64,000 nucleotides of DNA from Mermis nigrescens. Taxonomy: Eukaryota; Nematoda; Enoplea; Mermithida; Mermithidae. Every line of letters begins with the position of its first letter. Position 1 is the first letter of the stretch. The translations under genes were made by a program, and so were the position numbers. The stretch lies in the NCBI GenBank assembly GCA_036768485.1, contig JAVLUZ010000341.1, positions 2,101,658-2,165,657 on the forward strand. The letters are read 5' to 3'. Below the pieces are notes generated by a model. The model was not told the origin of the DNA, ran no database searches, and saw nothing but the letters and a program-made list of their open reading frames with translations. This document shows, one piece after another, positions 30,363-45,185 of this stretch.

Positions 30363-30627
30363 CACACCTGGGCGTGAGGGGGGTTTGGGGGTATGCACCC
30401 CCCAGAAACCAAAATACCCCCCCCAGAAATCAAAGTACCCCCCAGAATTCAATTTTTGAAAATTTTTTTTGTGTTTTTCGCAATTTTTTGATGCCAATGG
30501 ATAGTGCTTGATGAGAAACGTCGAAAAATGGTGTTTTTATCGCCATACCACCATTTTTAAGGTCATTTTTCGACCTTCAAAAAAATCTTGCACCCCCTTC
30601 CCCGAATTTTCTTGCTGCCCACGTATG
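30363..30627 (-). mobile_element. hAT-type MITE (family A), perfect 8-bp duplication
   Basis: Ends CACACCTGGGC and GCCCACGTATG, flanked by gcagccac at 30355-30362 and 30628-30635 (8 of 8). Confidence 0.85.
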
Positions 30628-30639
30628 GCAGCCACCATT

Positions 30640-30990
30640 CTTTTTCTATATTAAGTGTGCGCCTCAGAATTATCAATTTAATGCTATTGTTGCTTCGCCA
30701 GTCAACAATATGCGCTTATTAAAAATTCCAAACAGGCTGCCAAAGCACTTATTATAAATTTGCTGCCAATGCACAATATTATATTCATCATGTTTCAGTC
30801 TATGTTGCTTCACCAATGCATGATAGCATATGTTTATTCCTCGGCTTGCACTTCCCTGCCCCCCCCCCACGCCTCATCATTGTGCCCTGAGAGAAAAGCC
30901 AGGGTGCTAGCAGGGTGCTCCTCCGCCTATGCTATAACACAGGAGAGGCTGCTTCTCTGTGATTGGGTGGGCGGGGCCTATAACACAAAA
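30640..30990. repeat. Diverged repeat with a Polinton-TIR-like motif
   Basis: 'ccgcctatgctataacacagga' near 30931 closely matches 'ccgcctatactataacacagga' in the right TIR (about 28151-28172). 'gccagggtgctagcagggtgc' precedes it. 'tcaatttaatgctattg' near 30255 recurs near 30675. It may be a relic of another Polinton end. Confidence 0.3.
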
Positions 30991-31139
30991 CATAGCTGTA
31001 TATACTTTGTGTTGCATGCTAGGGAACCAGGCTTTACTACTGCTGAGCATAGTATACAAATTACAGGAAAAATTAAAGAGGAAAATGCTTCGGGGAAAAA
31101 TTGTTACTTGTTTGTGCACAAAGTTTTGAATGAATGACC

Positions 31140-34100
31140 GGCCTTGTCACACAAAAGTATGGTTAGTTAATAGGTTATTCTTAGTATGGATAACCAGTTA
31201 GCAATAAATGCTCTCAATACTAGACTTCACAAACACAAAAATGTGTATTATCAGGCCTGAATTCAAAGAAGGGCAAGGGGGCTGCCTCTCCTGTGATGAA
31301 AAAATTTTTTGTTTCTCCCAAGAATCCTACAAAGGGAAAAATGGAAAATTGGCAAAATGTGTCTAAAACACTGGCAAAACAGGTTTTTAGCGTACTTTTT
31401 AATTAGCAAACTCAAATTTTTCTGATGCTCTGCACTGAATTCATTGTTGATGTATATTTTTGTCTTCTAAACCGCTGAAAATTGCTCAAATTTGAGTTAG
31501 ACATAAGGAGCATGTGACTTTCTTACCAGCGCTGTGCAGTGGCTTCTTTGTTCAGCTATAGTTTTTGCCTTCTAGCTCACTCAAAACAGGTCAAATTTAA
31601 CTTAATGACATGGAAACCATGAAATTTTTCCAGCGCTTTGCACCGGATTGATATTTATACACTTTTTGTCTTCTAGCCCACTCAAAATTGCTCATATTTG
31701 AACCTGACATGCAGAATATGTCAATTCTTTTGCACTTGGTGCCAAATTATTTAAAAGTTGTATTATTTTTCTCTGTAATGTATATTGAATAAATACAATG
31801 ACAGGAGATCAGAAATTACTTGTGAATTGAATGATGAGAAATTGGTTGTGCAATAGCTTAAACAATAAATTTACTGTATATCATTTTTGAATATAGTGTA
31901 AAATTTCTGAAATTTTATTTTGAAATTTTTTTTTCTATTGGATGGTGTTAGCTAGTATACACTCAAGAATGCTTTTATTTTTGCTATCTGCTAATTGTTC
32001 TTGAGACATCTGACCTCAAAATTTTTTGTTCCCTTCCCCCTTCCTACCAAACAAATAAGATCCTGGATACAGACATGGGTGTTATTATATGTGAATGCTG
32101 AATAACTCAGATACCTATATGTGGAAGGGCGGAATCTCTTGTATAACACTGGATAATTGATGCCCCTCATTTTTAGTTAATGTCATCAAAAATTGTAAAA
32201 AATGTTCTTTTTATCAGAAAGTAGACAACACTTCAATTTAAAACTGAATTCATGCTTTGTTCCTGTCTGTCAATAAAAATGCGCACTATTTACATACATG
32301 CTTAAAGTTGTATCTTAGTGAAAATACAAGTATCTAATAAATTAAATTAAATTGTCAATCACTTCTGTTGTATGTATCTTAAATTCACTCAAAATACTGA
32401 TGTTTCATGGTCGAGTTTTATTGCTTTGATATCCTTGGCTTGATGAAGTGGTACCCACAATTCTCTGTGTGGAACAACAGATAGCAATAGAAGAACCAAA
32501 CTTGGAATCACACAAGTCTCTGTAATGGCTCAATTCAAGACATGCATAGCATGAGAATTTTCAGAAGGGATAAAATTTTTAAGTGTCTTTTTTGCTCACA
32601 AAAATGGGTAATTCGCATCAAAAATATCTTTAGGTGTTTCTGACAATGCTCAATCTTTCAAGAGCATAAAAAATTCAAAAAATTTAAAAAGAATCAAAAA
32701 GTCAAAGAGATAAAAAAAATATAATAAAACCATAAATGGGGGGCAAGGCCACATTGTTTTTGCCATAACATGAAGATTTGCTGCTAAAATGTTGACTAGT
32801 CTGAGAAAGGGCATTCACGCAAATCAGGAGTTTATAGTGCAATATATATTGTAGGTAGCAGTAAAAGAGTTACTGCTCTGCTGCAATGCCAGTGAAGCTG
32901 ATATGCTGCCATGCCTTCTGTTGTGTATCTCTGGGGGAGGAAGGATAGGGGGATTGGGAGGATTTCAGGTTTTTGAGATCATTTCACAAGGGTTTTTAAA
33001 GGAGAAAAATTGAAATTTCTCAATGCTTGCCCAAAAGACCGCTTATTTCACTTTACTCTTCAACTAAGTAAGCATAAATTTATGCCATTTTTGTCTTTCT
33101 ATGACACTACAGAGTTGCTGAGATACATACCTATTTGTATTCAAAATCTTTGACCCCTATCCTAATTTCAGAAGGCCAGCTACGCTCCTGCTGATTAATA
33201 CCTATATAATAAGAACTTGATGTTAGGCATGCCTGGTTGAAGAGCTTTGTGCATGCTTTTGGTGTTTGATTCAATTTTGTTATTCCAATTTCTCAGAAAT
33301 TGAAATACTTGAGTGATTTTGCAAAGCAGTACTTACTCAGCTACAAAATTTTTGAATATGATTCAAAGCCAAAATGACCAAAAATCCCTAAGGATTGAAG
33401 CCTGTACTGAAAACATACTCTCTGAATAGTTAGCCTCAAAACAGTTCGGAAAATATAGGTACTTCTGATTAATGACACTATTTATTATTCCCCAGAAAAC
33501 TTATTTGTTAACTTACTTAAAAATTTTTGAGCAATCTTTGCAAATAATGAGAATGAGGGTTGGCGTTTGGGGACCTATCTTTTCTACATGTAAAGTATAG
33601 TGAGCGACCAAGGACAACAGCCACCATGCTATTCATTTAGTATTTGTTTTTGTGCAGCATACACATATAAATAAGACAAAATTATAGACCAGCAACTTAT
33701 TCAAAATTATGCAATGACCGGCTTAAAATTAATTTTTTGCACAAGTTATGCATAAAACTGAGCAGCAAAGATTAGACATTAATTAGAATGCTTTTACGAT
33801 AGGAACATCAATGAGATAATTTTTGTTTACAATAAGGCCAAACTGTGATTGGATGGAGAGACAGACATAAGCATATAAATGAGGCAAAAATGATATCTTT
33901 TTTTGCTAAAAGAATCCCACAAAAATTTCTTCACCTCCTCTCAAGAATATGCGATTTATTAAAACTTCCCTAAAGTTGTCTGATAATATGTAGGAAAGAT
34001 TCTTTTGGAAGCATTGTTAGCTATCTATTTGCCAAAAAGTTCCAAATTTTTGGCGCTTTGCACCATTATACTCATGTTTTGACTATATTTTGTTCAATTT

Positions 34101-35760
34101 GTTCTTAAGTTTTTTAAAAATTCCTAATATTATTTTTTTGACCCTGCTTCATGTAAGAAAAAGCCCCAAAAGCCATTACATATGGAAAAATGGCTAATTT
34201 TTGTGCCGCCAAAAAATTTTACATATGGCTTAGTTAGTGTTTGAGATTAAATCCTCAGATTTCCAAGACATGTATCTTCAAGGTTTGATAATATGATTCT
34301 ATTGAAGATTATGAATTTTTATTCAGCTAGCAAATAAAGATGATGGCAAAGATTATATTCATCCAATATATCAGAAAATTTCATGTTGTGCACAAAGCCC
34401 AGGGCAACTATGTTGTGGTTTTGTTGAAATGTACATAATAGGTAGATGCTGGCCGGCTAGCCACACTTACTGGCTATTTGCTGTACAAATAATATTCATA
34501 TAATAATCATATGAGCACTCTTAGACTAACAAAATGGAGTTTAATTGAAATAGAGCTCAAATCTTGTGAAACAGTACTAGGATCAGCCCAAATTTTTAAC
34601 CGTAGGAAAATTTGACAGTAAAATAAATAGTAAATAAAGCTACAAATGAACAGCATAAAGTGATTAGGTTCCCATCACTGAAATTGTTGAAATGTAATAG
34701 TCAAACATGGGCAGGGGCAACATACTCCTTTAAGCAGACAATAAAATCTTTTTTGAAATTTTGCTTGATCAAATGTCAAAGTTTTAAGGGATCTTGAGGT
34801 GGGAAGGGTCTACCAAGTGGCTAAAAACAATGTAGAACATAATTGGCATGTAGAAATAAATACTCTTAAGCAGCAAAGCATAAAGCTACAGGATATTTCA
34901 TGAAAAATTCTATCATTCAGACCTAAAACTAGTGGTCATTCTTGTAACTACATTCTCTATGGATACCTGGGCAATAGCCAAAAGTTCAAAGCCATCAAAC
35001 TATGGTCTCTCGAAAATTGATTGGTCTCTCATTTGGCTGAAAATATATTTAAAAAAACAATTTTTTTGATTTCCCACTGTTTTTGCACATTTTTCGAAAT
35101 CAGCCCATCCAAATGGAGCCTGCGGCCCAATCCCGTTTTCTGTCAGCCATTCCATAGACAAGCTGGGATGGGCTATTGCCTTGGTGTGTCTCTATTTACA
35201 TATGTTCCAAAGTCTTTTTATGTTAGTTACATTATGTGAAATAGACTTTTCTGACCAGGAAAACCCTGTAGCAAGATTTAGACTGGAGGGGAAGCATACA
35301 AACACTAATATATGTACACTATTATCCATGATTTTCTGTCAGAGGGAGGCAGTACATAAAATTTCCCTCAAAGTGTTAAAATTTATTTAAAAAAGCGACT
35401 ATTATGCTCAAAATAGTGATTTTTGATGTCTTTCAACTGCCAAAACTATTTCTGATTTTAAAAAAAAATTACAAATGATTGGAAGTTTTTGTGGGAAATG
35501 AAAGGAATTAATTCAGAAATGTTAGGGCACAAAAGCACTAACATATACTCAAGAAATCATTCTAAGAACTAAAATTCCTTGGCTTGTATATGTACACAGG
35601 TACTCTACTGACGAAAAAATAAAGGTTTCAGAGCACCAAGAAAGTCAATAAGAACTACAAAGCACAAAGCGCCATACAAATTCACAAAATTGTCATAAAA
35701 CATGATAAAAATAAATACATATTTATCTCTATTGCAATTTGCATACCATCTTTTATGACA
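31140..35760. other. Long non-coding stretch, no gene seen
   Basis: AT-rich throughout. It includes loosely repeated paragraphs of 'caaatttgagtt...gcgctttgcaccg' type near 31400-31740, but no family with clear ends. Only short open frames occur and none shows a domain. Confidence 0.5.
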
Positions 35761-35772
35761 TGGGGTCCTACT

Positions 35773-36006
35773 CATAAGCATGCAGTAAAGAAATCCTGGG
35801 GGGGGTGTGTGCAAGATTTTTTGAAGGTCGAATAATGGCCTTTTTAATGGTAGTGTGGCAAAAAACACCATTTTTTGACATTTTTCATCAAGCACTTTCC
35901 ATTGGCATCAAAAAATTGCAAAAAACAAAAAAATTTCAAAAATTGAATTTGGGGGTATTTTGATTTCTAGGGGTGCATACCCCCAAACCCCGCATGCCCA
36001 GGTGTG
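35773..36006 (+). mobile_element. Diverged family A MITE
   Basis: CATAAGCATGC to GCCCAGGTGTG. The flanks gtcctact and atcctact match at 7 of 8 bases. Confidence 0.7.
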
Positions 36007-36009
36007 ATC

Positions 36010-37500
36010 CTACTCTACTTAGTCTGCTCCCCTTAATCCTCTGTTTACAGTGTCCTATACCAGAGGCATAAGGAATCACTTTTGCGGCATTTTTTTCTGT
36101 TCAACCTTATCCAAGTGCCCAAAACTTTGTCTAGCCTCGTTTTGGCTTCAGTTACATTGTTTTTAATGGTTTAGCTCAAAGAGAGAGAGAGATGATATAG
36201 AGTAGTAAGACATAGGCCTTTTTTGACCTACTTACAGTGATATCACAAAAACTCAAGAAGGGAAAGTGAGGATCTAATAAGGAAATTCAGTGATTAATTC
36301 CTCTCCAGCTATTTAAATGGATCCCCTGGATGTGTTGAACACAGCAGAAATCTACTTTTTTCTTGTTTTTGCCTATTCTTCTGCATTGTGATAGTGTTTT
36401 AATCATACCTCTTTCAAAAATAATTTTCACAGAAAAAAATTGATATTCAGAAAGAGCATAAAAATTTAATTAAATGAAAGTAATAGCTGTCAGAGAATTT
36501 TAAGAAGGCATAGCTTAACCCTCACATTCCCATGAATTAGGACCCTGTCCTAGCCAATCACTTCTTTTTTGATTTTTAGTTGTTGTATTGTATTACTACA
36601 AAACTTTGTCTAGCCTCATTTTAGCCCTAGTTACATCATTTGAAATGTTCAAGCTAGTAAATAAAATTATACATCCTAAAACATTAGCACATTATCAATA
36701 TTATCACATAAAAACTTAAATTACAAAGAATGCTCTGGCCAATTATTAGTACAAGATTTGTAGGCATCTACTCTCTAATCAGCTACTATAGTCCAAAATA
36801 ATATTTCAGTCAACTAGAATATACTATTAGTATTTACTATATACATGTCCACATCATGCCTATGCTTGAGCATAAAAGCAGTTTTTTTACTTATAACTCC
36901 TTACAAAGTAACTTTAGCAAAAAATGACAAACATATCCCTAAAGAGCTCAAAAAATTGCACAGAATGCTAACATTTGCTATGTTGAGTAAGACTAATTAC
37001 ATTTTAACCTAGCTAGGCCAACATCCCAGCAGGGGAACCTTTGACTTCAAAAACACATGGGATTGTGAGGATGAATATGCATTAGTATTTTATGCAAAAA
37101 CAAAAAAAACATCTGCAAAAACATGATGGTAAACTATACTTTATTGATTTAAGAAAATCTACCCTTTCCAGTTCAGATTTAGTGGTGTATATTATCTATA
37201 CATTTGTCAATCACAGCAAGGTCAACATACCACATGATGTTATGCAGCCCAATGTATAACACATGCAATGCAAGGGCATTTCCCTATAGATACCTATACA
37301 AATTTAAGCCAGCTTTTCAAATATGTTGTTCCATAACAAACACATTTTCTGCATGACAAAGAGACTCGGTCTAGAAGTATTTGGTTATAATGAGCATACT
37401 GCTAAATATTTTTTTGCATCACTTAACTTTAAAAGAGCAGTGAATTTAAAAGAAATCAGCTGATTGAGTGCAAATGGATTGCAAAAAAAGCAACTGTATA
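36010..37500. other. No gene seen
   Basis: AT-rich non-coding DNA. 'aaaactttgtctagcctc' recurs at about 36123 and 36600 within similar paragraphs, suggesting an old duplication. Confidence 0.45.
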
Positions 37501-37503
37501 TAA

Positions 37504-37621
<118 letters not shown>

Positions 37622-38039
37622 GATAATAACTTTGGACCAGTCATCTTTTCACACAAATGAAAAGAACGGATGGTGTCTTACAAAGGCATCTATTCATAAG
37701 TTACATAATGTTACCACAAAATAAGCTGTAAATTAGTTACTGTATCCACATTGCATGATATAAAAAAGCACAATTGAGAATGCTAGCTTTCTAGAAAACA
37801 GCACCCCCATTGATCATTATTAAAGCTTCAGTATTAGCTGTTCAGAGATCCAACTTTGTTCAATATTTCCAGTACAATTTTTTTATTGTCATTGTGAAAT
37901 ATTTAGTAAAATATTGATGATTTTGGTGTTTCTTAGGATCAAGCCAATACATCTACCACCTGAGTGTACAACTGTTATCAATGAAATCAATACTAGTTTT
38001 TATGAAGGTACACATGATTTCATTGATTTGAAGACAGTT

Positions 38040-38690
38040 GGTTGTCATGGAAAAACTTGACTAATTATGCAAAATTACATGATTCTGCAAATTACATCAT
38101 CAATAAGACTCAATGAAATTGCATCTTCTTGTTGGCCTGAAGACCATCACTTGGAAATTGATATGACAATCAACTTATATCATCAGAAGTTCAGGACAAA
38201 TAGCAATTACTTCATGATTGGATCACCTAACCTTGCTGTTAACAACAAAATCATGGATATGCTCTTCTAGTACAATGCTCTCAGCAGCATGGAAAAGAAA
38301 ATAGGCGCTGGAAAGCAAACTAGCCTATCAGAAATTTTTAGCTGACTAACAAAAGGGTTTGAAAAGGTATTGTTTGACAATAGGACTAAAAACTTTATTG
38401 CAATTCTGTTAACAAATGCACATAGCTCGATGGAGCTACCAAAATTTGCTTTTAGGCAACTAAGGAACCTCAAGAATAATTCAAGCCATTATTAAATATT
38501 GAAAACATATGTGCATGATATTGTTATTGTCTTATATGACCTGAAATGGATAGCTCTTGGGCCGAACAGTGATGATGTAAGAATTTTGTCACTGAGTGGT
38601 ATGCTGTATGTAGATATTGTTGAAAAATGGAGGCAGAAAAGACTGAATGAATTTATTTTTACACTAAAGTGACAATTGGAAAAAAGGTAC
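38040..38690 (+). pseudogene. Degenerate reading frame of unknown family
   Basis: One frame stays readable for about 210 codons with only four stops, although the sequence is AT-rich. Pieces such as 'ELPKFAFRQLRNLKNNSS', 'YVHDIVIVLYDLKWIALGPNSDD' and 'LSLSGMLYVDIVEKWRQKR' look like real protein. I do not recognise it, and no repeat ends are visible. It may be an exon or transposon gene that lost function. Confidence 0.4.
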
Positions 38691-39069
38691 TCATGATTGT
38701 CTGAATTGTTGCCCTCTTGTTGAATACCAAAAAATATATTTTAATATGCAATCTTCAAGCATGATACACTCACTCCAAAATTACCTCATGACTGTTGTAA
38801 TCCAGTGTTTCTTATTGAACAAAGTGAGTGACTACAATAAGTGCACAGCATGGCCAATCTGGCGGGTCAACTGTTCTACTTGGAGGGGGTCAAGAACTGA
38901 GCCTCTAAGGGCCAAAGTGACCACAAAATTGAGCAAATGCACTAAAATAGCATCAAAACTGCATCATTACAGTTTTGGATCAATTTTAAGCACATTGGCA
39001 GAAAATCTTTAGGTTTTTGCCTCATTTTTTCTAGAAATTTATCCATTTAAAAATTCTAAGGGTGAAGAT

Positions 39070-39331
39070 CATACGTGGGCAGCAAGAAAATTCTAGGGGG
39101 GATGCAAGATTTTTTGAAGGTAAAAAAATGGCCTTGAAAGTTGTGGTATGGCAAATAAAACACCATTTTTTTTATGTTTCATATCAAGCACCATTGGCAA
39201 CAAAAAATTGAAAAAAAAAAACAAAAAAAAATTTCAAAAATTGAATTCTGGGGTTGGGGTATTTTGATTTCTGGGCGGGGGGGGGGGTATTTTGGTTTCT
39301 GGGGTGGTGCATACCCCCACGCCCAGTTGTA
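39070..39331 (+). mobile_element. hAT-type MITE (family A)
   Basis: CATACGTGGGC to 'gcccagttgta', with the usual internal order. It is followed after eight bases by another copy. Confidence 0.65.
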
Positions 39332-39339
39332 GTATAGAC

Positions 39340-39607
39340 CAAATGTTGAGCAGCAAGAAAATCTTGGGGGGAATAAATGCAAGATATTATAAAGGTCAAA
39401 AAATGACCTAATAATGATGGTATGGCAAAAAAACCATTTTTATACATTTCTCATTGAGCACTATCCATTAATATCAAAAATTGTGAAGAAACAAAAAAAT
39501 TTAAAAATTTAATTCTGGGAAAGGGTATTTTAATTTCTGGGAGGGGTATTTTGGTATCTGGGGGAAGGTTGCGTATATCCTTCTCACAAACCCCAAGCCC
39601 AGGTGTG
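39340..39607 (+). mobile_element. Diverged family A MITE, second of a pair
   Basis: Starts 'caaatgttgagcagcaag' and ends 'aagcccaggtgtg'. The middle and the g-rich parts are as in the other copies. Confidence 0.6.
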
Positions 39608-39619
39608 GTAGACTGAAGA

Positions 39620-40740
39620 TGGCAGTAGCATGGTTAATCTGGGGAGGTTATTCAATGTGAGGATCAATAATTGGACTCTCCAATCACAACCCCAATTACA
39701 GGAGTGGTTGTTGTGGACTTTGTTAAGCCTAAACCACAGTTCACACCTACAATGGAAAAATGCATTTGTTGAAGTGTAGTGACTATTCTTTTATTTATAC
39801 TTGTAGTAACTAATCAACGTTTTTGCATAGCTAAGCATTGGATGTTGCCAGTTAGGCACTAAATGTTCAACTTTTATAGATTCTGCTTGGATCATTGCTA
39901 TATCAGCAATGATATTCAAAGAACAGCTGAAGCCACAGTACTTTTGACAGAAAGTCGAGAGGAATTGAGAAGATCTGTCTTGATGTGAAGAGGGTGCTTC
40001 TGCAATTACAGCATCTACATATAATTCTGCACTGCCATTATGTGCAGCTCCTGAAATACACAGTGACAGTTTCTGAGGAGTTAGACTAATAACACTCACT
40101 GTGCATGTATGTCTATGTAGTATTATGTTCATCTAGATTTTGCAGTGAGCAATGTATTATTAAATTTTGCAGATCATGCAAGATGTAGGCATATTTCATA
40201 TGCTTATCTTATCAGCACTCAGCTCAAAATGAATATGCGACCTAGATATTTCATGGCTTAATTCCACTGGCAGGTCAATTTTGCTATGTACAAGTGAGTA
40301 GATGTACCTATGTGTATATACTGCACATTCATGTATCAGGATGCTTTGAAATGTTAATCTTTTATCAGTTTAATTTAAATAGTCCAGACTAGACAAGTGA
40401 AAGCTCAAAATTTTAGAAAGGAGGTGACCAAAATTGATCCTGGGTTACAAAAAAGGATAGATGAACCTAAATTTTAGGTCATTGATTGCAAAAAAGTAAA
40501 AATGACCTGAAAACAGAATTTCCTTCTAAAACTGATCAGGGGTTGAGAAATCCAGCATTTTAGAGACAACCTACTTTGGTTGTAGATCCTTAACCTCACT
40601 TGCATCTCTGTGTATTCCTAGATGACTTTGAAATTCATTTATTTTTGGCAAGTAAACTAGTGATATTTGTGGATTTGTGGTTTATGGTTCTTTACTCAGC
40701 CCCGCAAAAGGTTTCCACCTTCCCAAACCCCTAACTGTGA
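39620..40740. other. No convincing gene; one minus-strand open frame
   Basis: A 113-codon minus-strand frame (40132-39791) has fairly protein-like content ('AAHNGSAELYVDAVIAEAPSSH', in pieces) and six cysteines, but no recognised domain, splice context or neighbours to support it. The rest is non-coding. Confidence 0.3.
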
Positions 40741-40754
40741 TTCTTCTAAATGAG

Positions 40755-41773
<1,019 letters not shown>

Positions 41774-42031
41774 CATAGGCGGGCGGCACCAAAATTCTGA
41801 AGAGGGGGGTGAAAACATTTTCAAAGGTCAAAAAATGATCTTAAAAGTGGTCGTATGGCAGAAAATACCATTTTTTGACGTTTTTTATTGCTCACTATTC
41901 AATGGCATCAAAAAATTGCTGAAAAAGCAAAAAAAAATTTCAAAATTCGAATTCAGGGGGGATTTTGATTTCTGTGGAGGATATTTCAACTTCTGGGGTG
42001 CATACCCCCAAACCCTCCACGCCCACGTGTG
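41774..42031 (+). mobile_element. hAT-type MITE (family A), perfect 8-bp duplication
   Basis: CATAGGCGGGC to GCCCACGTGTG, flanked by gttacaag on both sides (41766-41773 and 42032-42039). Confidence 0.85.
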
Positions 42032-42039
42032 GTTACAAG

Positions 42040-42658
42040 TCCTACAAGTGTAGTACTAGTCATACAAGTTAGCGTTGCATAAAATATTGTCAGCGCCTTG
42101 CAGTAAAAAAGTCATCAACTCTTTTTGAGTTGCTAAAATGCCATTATTGGAAGGAGAAACATAGGCCTTATTCCAAGAAAGTTCTATGTGGATCATTTTC
42201 AACATTGATTTCTAAGGGAGAAAAATGCAAAGCGTGAAAAAAGATCATGATAATTGCATCACTCAACATGGTTTTAAGCCGCTTCAAAGGATCAGGATTG
42301 CTCTTACATAAGAGACACAATTTGGCCAAATTTCAGGAAAATTGCTGTAGCAAAATGGGATTCTAATATTGCTACAGGTGCGGCCAGTAGTACAAAGTCA
42401 AAAAATTTCCAAGGTGGAGGAAATTGTCCATGATATCATTGGCCGAAAATCCATTGTGTTAGAAGGAATAAATGTTGTGGAAACATGGAAAGATTCTATG
42501 CCAAATTGTTAGCAGCTGATGGGCATTTTATGTTTTTACTGCAGAGAAAGGCAAAAGTTTTCCAGGAAGATGTACACTTTTTGATTTAAGTTAAAGGATA
42601 ATCTCAATATCAACTTTTCTTGCATTGTATACCTGCAAATACACATAAGGGTGTTCAC
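42040..42658. other. No gene seen
   Basis: Non-coding sequence to the left of the large hAT. No continuation of the env-like gene that the hAT cuts on its right side was recognised here. Confidence 0.4.
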
Positions 42659-43589
42659 TAGTGATTGACCGGGGCCCCGGCCCCGGCCCCGGCAATCCCC
42701 GGCCATTTTTAAGCATCCCCAGCCCCGGCCGGGGCAATGTCAAAAAATGGCCGGGGCGGGAAAAAATTTAGTGTAATTCGTATTTGTACAAGGATGTGAT
42801 ACTGCCACTTATTTATCAATGGGCAAGTGTTAATTTTTTGAGAACTGCACTGATTCGACCATATGTATGCATAGTCCTTGTTATATCTTTGCTACTGTGT
42901 ATGAATGAGCTTTTACTGAATAAATGTTCAGGAAAATCTGCATCTTTTTGATTCCTTCACTTAACTCATTAAACCAAATGCTGCTTTTATCTCATTTATT
43001 CGTAGCTAGTGGTTAAAAGATTTAGAGTTGACAAATACGTTCCATTTCTAGTTAGAAATTGTACGTTTTCAAAAAGACAATTTTTACAAAAAAAACACTT
43101 ACATTTAATTGAATGGGAACCGCCTGCTTTAAAACGCGTTTCTTGTGTAATAGTTGGAAGTTAATTGTAATCAAATGTAAACTGCGCTGCAGAATCGCGT
43201 CCGATCCGATAAACTATATATGTTTACATCCAATACCTATTACGCCCAATCGCGCTACATCTCTGTGATTCCACTATACCGCGTTTCTTGCGTAATATTT
43301 ATTGCAGCAGAAGTGAATAATAGGCGGAAGTAAACTACACTGCAGTATTGCGACCGATACGATAAGCTAAATATTTCTAATTTATTACGTCCAATACCTA
43401 TTCCGTCCAATCGCTACATCTTTGTGATCCACTACTTCTGTTTCTGGTTTTGTTAGTGACGATTATTACTTCTATTTTTCATCAGAGCTTTCTCTTTTAT
43501 ATTCAGTGTCTTTGTTTCTTATTTTAACTTGCTTGGAAAATTTATGCTCTGTTAGGTAATTGTTTGTGTGCTATCATTTCTACTCGCTT

Positions 43590-43965
43590 CCAGATAAGCA
43601 CAGTGAAAAATTTCTGGGGAGGGGGAGGTGGATGCAATCCAAATAAATTTTTTAAAGTGCCTTTCTTACCGTAAAAACGCTTTAAATGCGTAACACGAAA
43701 AAATTTTAATAAATTGCATTGAATTGACCAAAATATAGTCAGAAAGAGACTAATTATTGACAATTTGGCGCGAAGCGCCAAAAATTGACAATTTTGAGCC
43801 ATTTAAACGCTAAAAACTCTTAAATCTAGACATTCCCTATGATTTTTCTAAAAAAGTGTGAATTCTGGGAGGGGTGACAAATTTTTTGCGTTAGGTGAAA
43901 ATTTTTTTTTCGTGTGAGGGGGGTTGAAAACTCCCCGAGCCCCCATGATCATGTATGCTCGCTTC
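43590..43965. repeat. Dispersed repeat within the hAT 5' region
   Basis: 'cacagtgaaaaatttctgggg' at the left and 'ctccccgagcccccatgatcatgtatgc' at the right. The inside recalls the repeat at 8040-8360. Ends are not sharply defined. Confidence 0.4.
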
Positions 43966-44074
43966 TATAAGTTAGCTCTCACTGAAATTTTCCATTTAGA
44001 TTACATCAAATCGCAATTATATTCAGTTACTGTTTTTAGGATTTATAACAAATTTATTTTTGTTTGCTATATGA

Positions 44075-44992
44075 ATGACTAGCAGCCAGGAGTCCGTAGT
44101 TTGGCAATTTTTTGAAATTGACCCTACAGATCAGACGACAGCGAAGTGCATCAAATGTGAAAAAATATACAGTCGAGGAAAAACGCCTAAAACATATTCA
44201 ACAAAAAGCTTGCACGATCATCTGAAGAAGAAACATAAACACGAATATGAAGCAGCTCAGGAAAAGAAGGATGAAGAGCGAACAAATGATTGTGCATCGC
44301 GTGCCGAATCCGTCAAACGCATGAAAAGCTTGAAAGATGTCGAAGGAGAAAGAACGAATCCTAAGCAGCTCAAAGTTGATGAGCTGTTTCAATCGCGCCA
44401 AAAATACAACGCAACTCACCAGGATCAGATTAAGCTAAAATTCAAGCTGATGGAGTGGTTGGCAGATGCGGGACTGCCTTATACAGTGGTTAAGAACGAT
44501 CAATTTAGATTATTCATTGATATGTTGAATGGCCGATTCAATATTCCTACTGAAAAATACCTTAGATCAGCATTGATGCCTGAAATGTACGTACGTGTAA
44601 AGCAAGAAGTGCGGCGCTTAGTTCAAGAAAAGGCAGAATTTTGTTCAATTACGACGGATATTTGGAGTTCTGCCGCTATGGACGCATACTTAGCAATCAC
44701 GGTCCACTTTATTGAAAATGAGACTTGGGAGCGTAAGGCAGTTGTGGTCGAATGCTTGCCTTTTTCGGATACACATTCAGGAGAACACATAGCCGCAGCT
44801 TTAAAGAAGGTTCTTAAAGAATTTGGCATTCTGGATAAATTACATATTGTGGTCAGGGATAACGGAGCCAATGTCGTAAAAGCTATGGAAGTAGGAAATT
44901 TCAAAAGTATTGGATGCTTTTTGCATAGCCTCCATTTAGTTGTGCAAAATAGCCTATCAAGCCAGCAAGCCGTTGTTAATTTACTATCAAAA
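44075..44992 (+). CDS. hAT transposase exon 1 (BED finger, catalytic start)
   Basis: 306 codons from ATG to a GTAAGC donor at 44993. Residues 8-55 form a BED zinc finger (CIKC then a histidine pair in 'HDHLKKKH'). Farther on come 'YTVVKNDQFRLFIDMLN', the first catalytic-region block 'SITTDIWSSAAMDAYLAITVHFI', 'HIVVRDNGANVVKAME' and 'GCFLHSLHLVVQN', all characteristic of hAT transposases such as the ZBED group. The exon ends in phase 0 and joins smoothly to the exon at 45804. No lesion is visible. In an active element the protein binds the ends and performs cut-and-paste transposition. Confidence 0.85.
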
Positions 44993-45002
44993 GTAAGCTA
45001 AC

Positions 45003-45185
45003 CATACCTGGGTGTAAGGGTCTTAGGGGAATTATGCACCCCCCCCCGAGATCTGCTGGACCCCCGGAATTTGGCGGACCCCCTAAATCGATATTTGTTG
45101 CTATAACCCCAGAATTGCTAGTTTTGCACTTTTTTGCCACTTGACCCTATTCGGACCCCCATAATTTTTTTGCTGCCCACGTATG
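45003..45185 (-). mobile_element. MITE related to family A, just after the exon 1 donor
   Basis: Starts CATACCTGGGT and ends 'gctgcccacgtatg', with a different middle ('ctggacccccggaatttggcggacccc'). It lies 10 bp after the exon boundary. No matching flanks were found. Confidence 0.5.
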
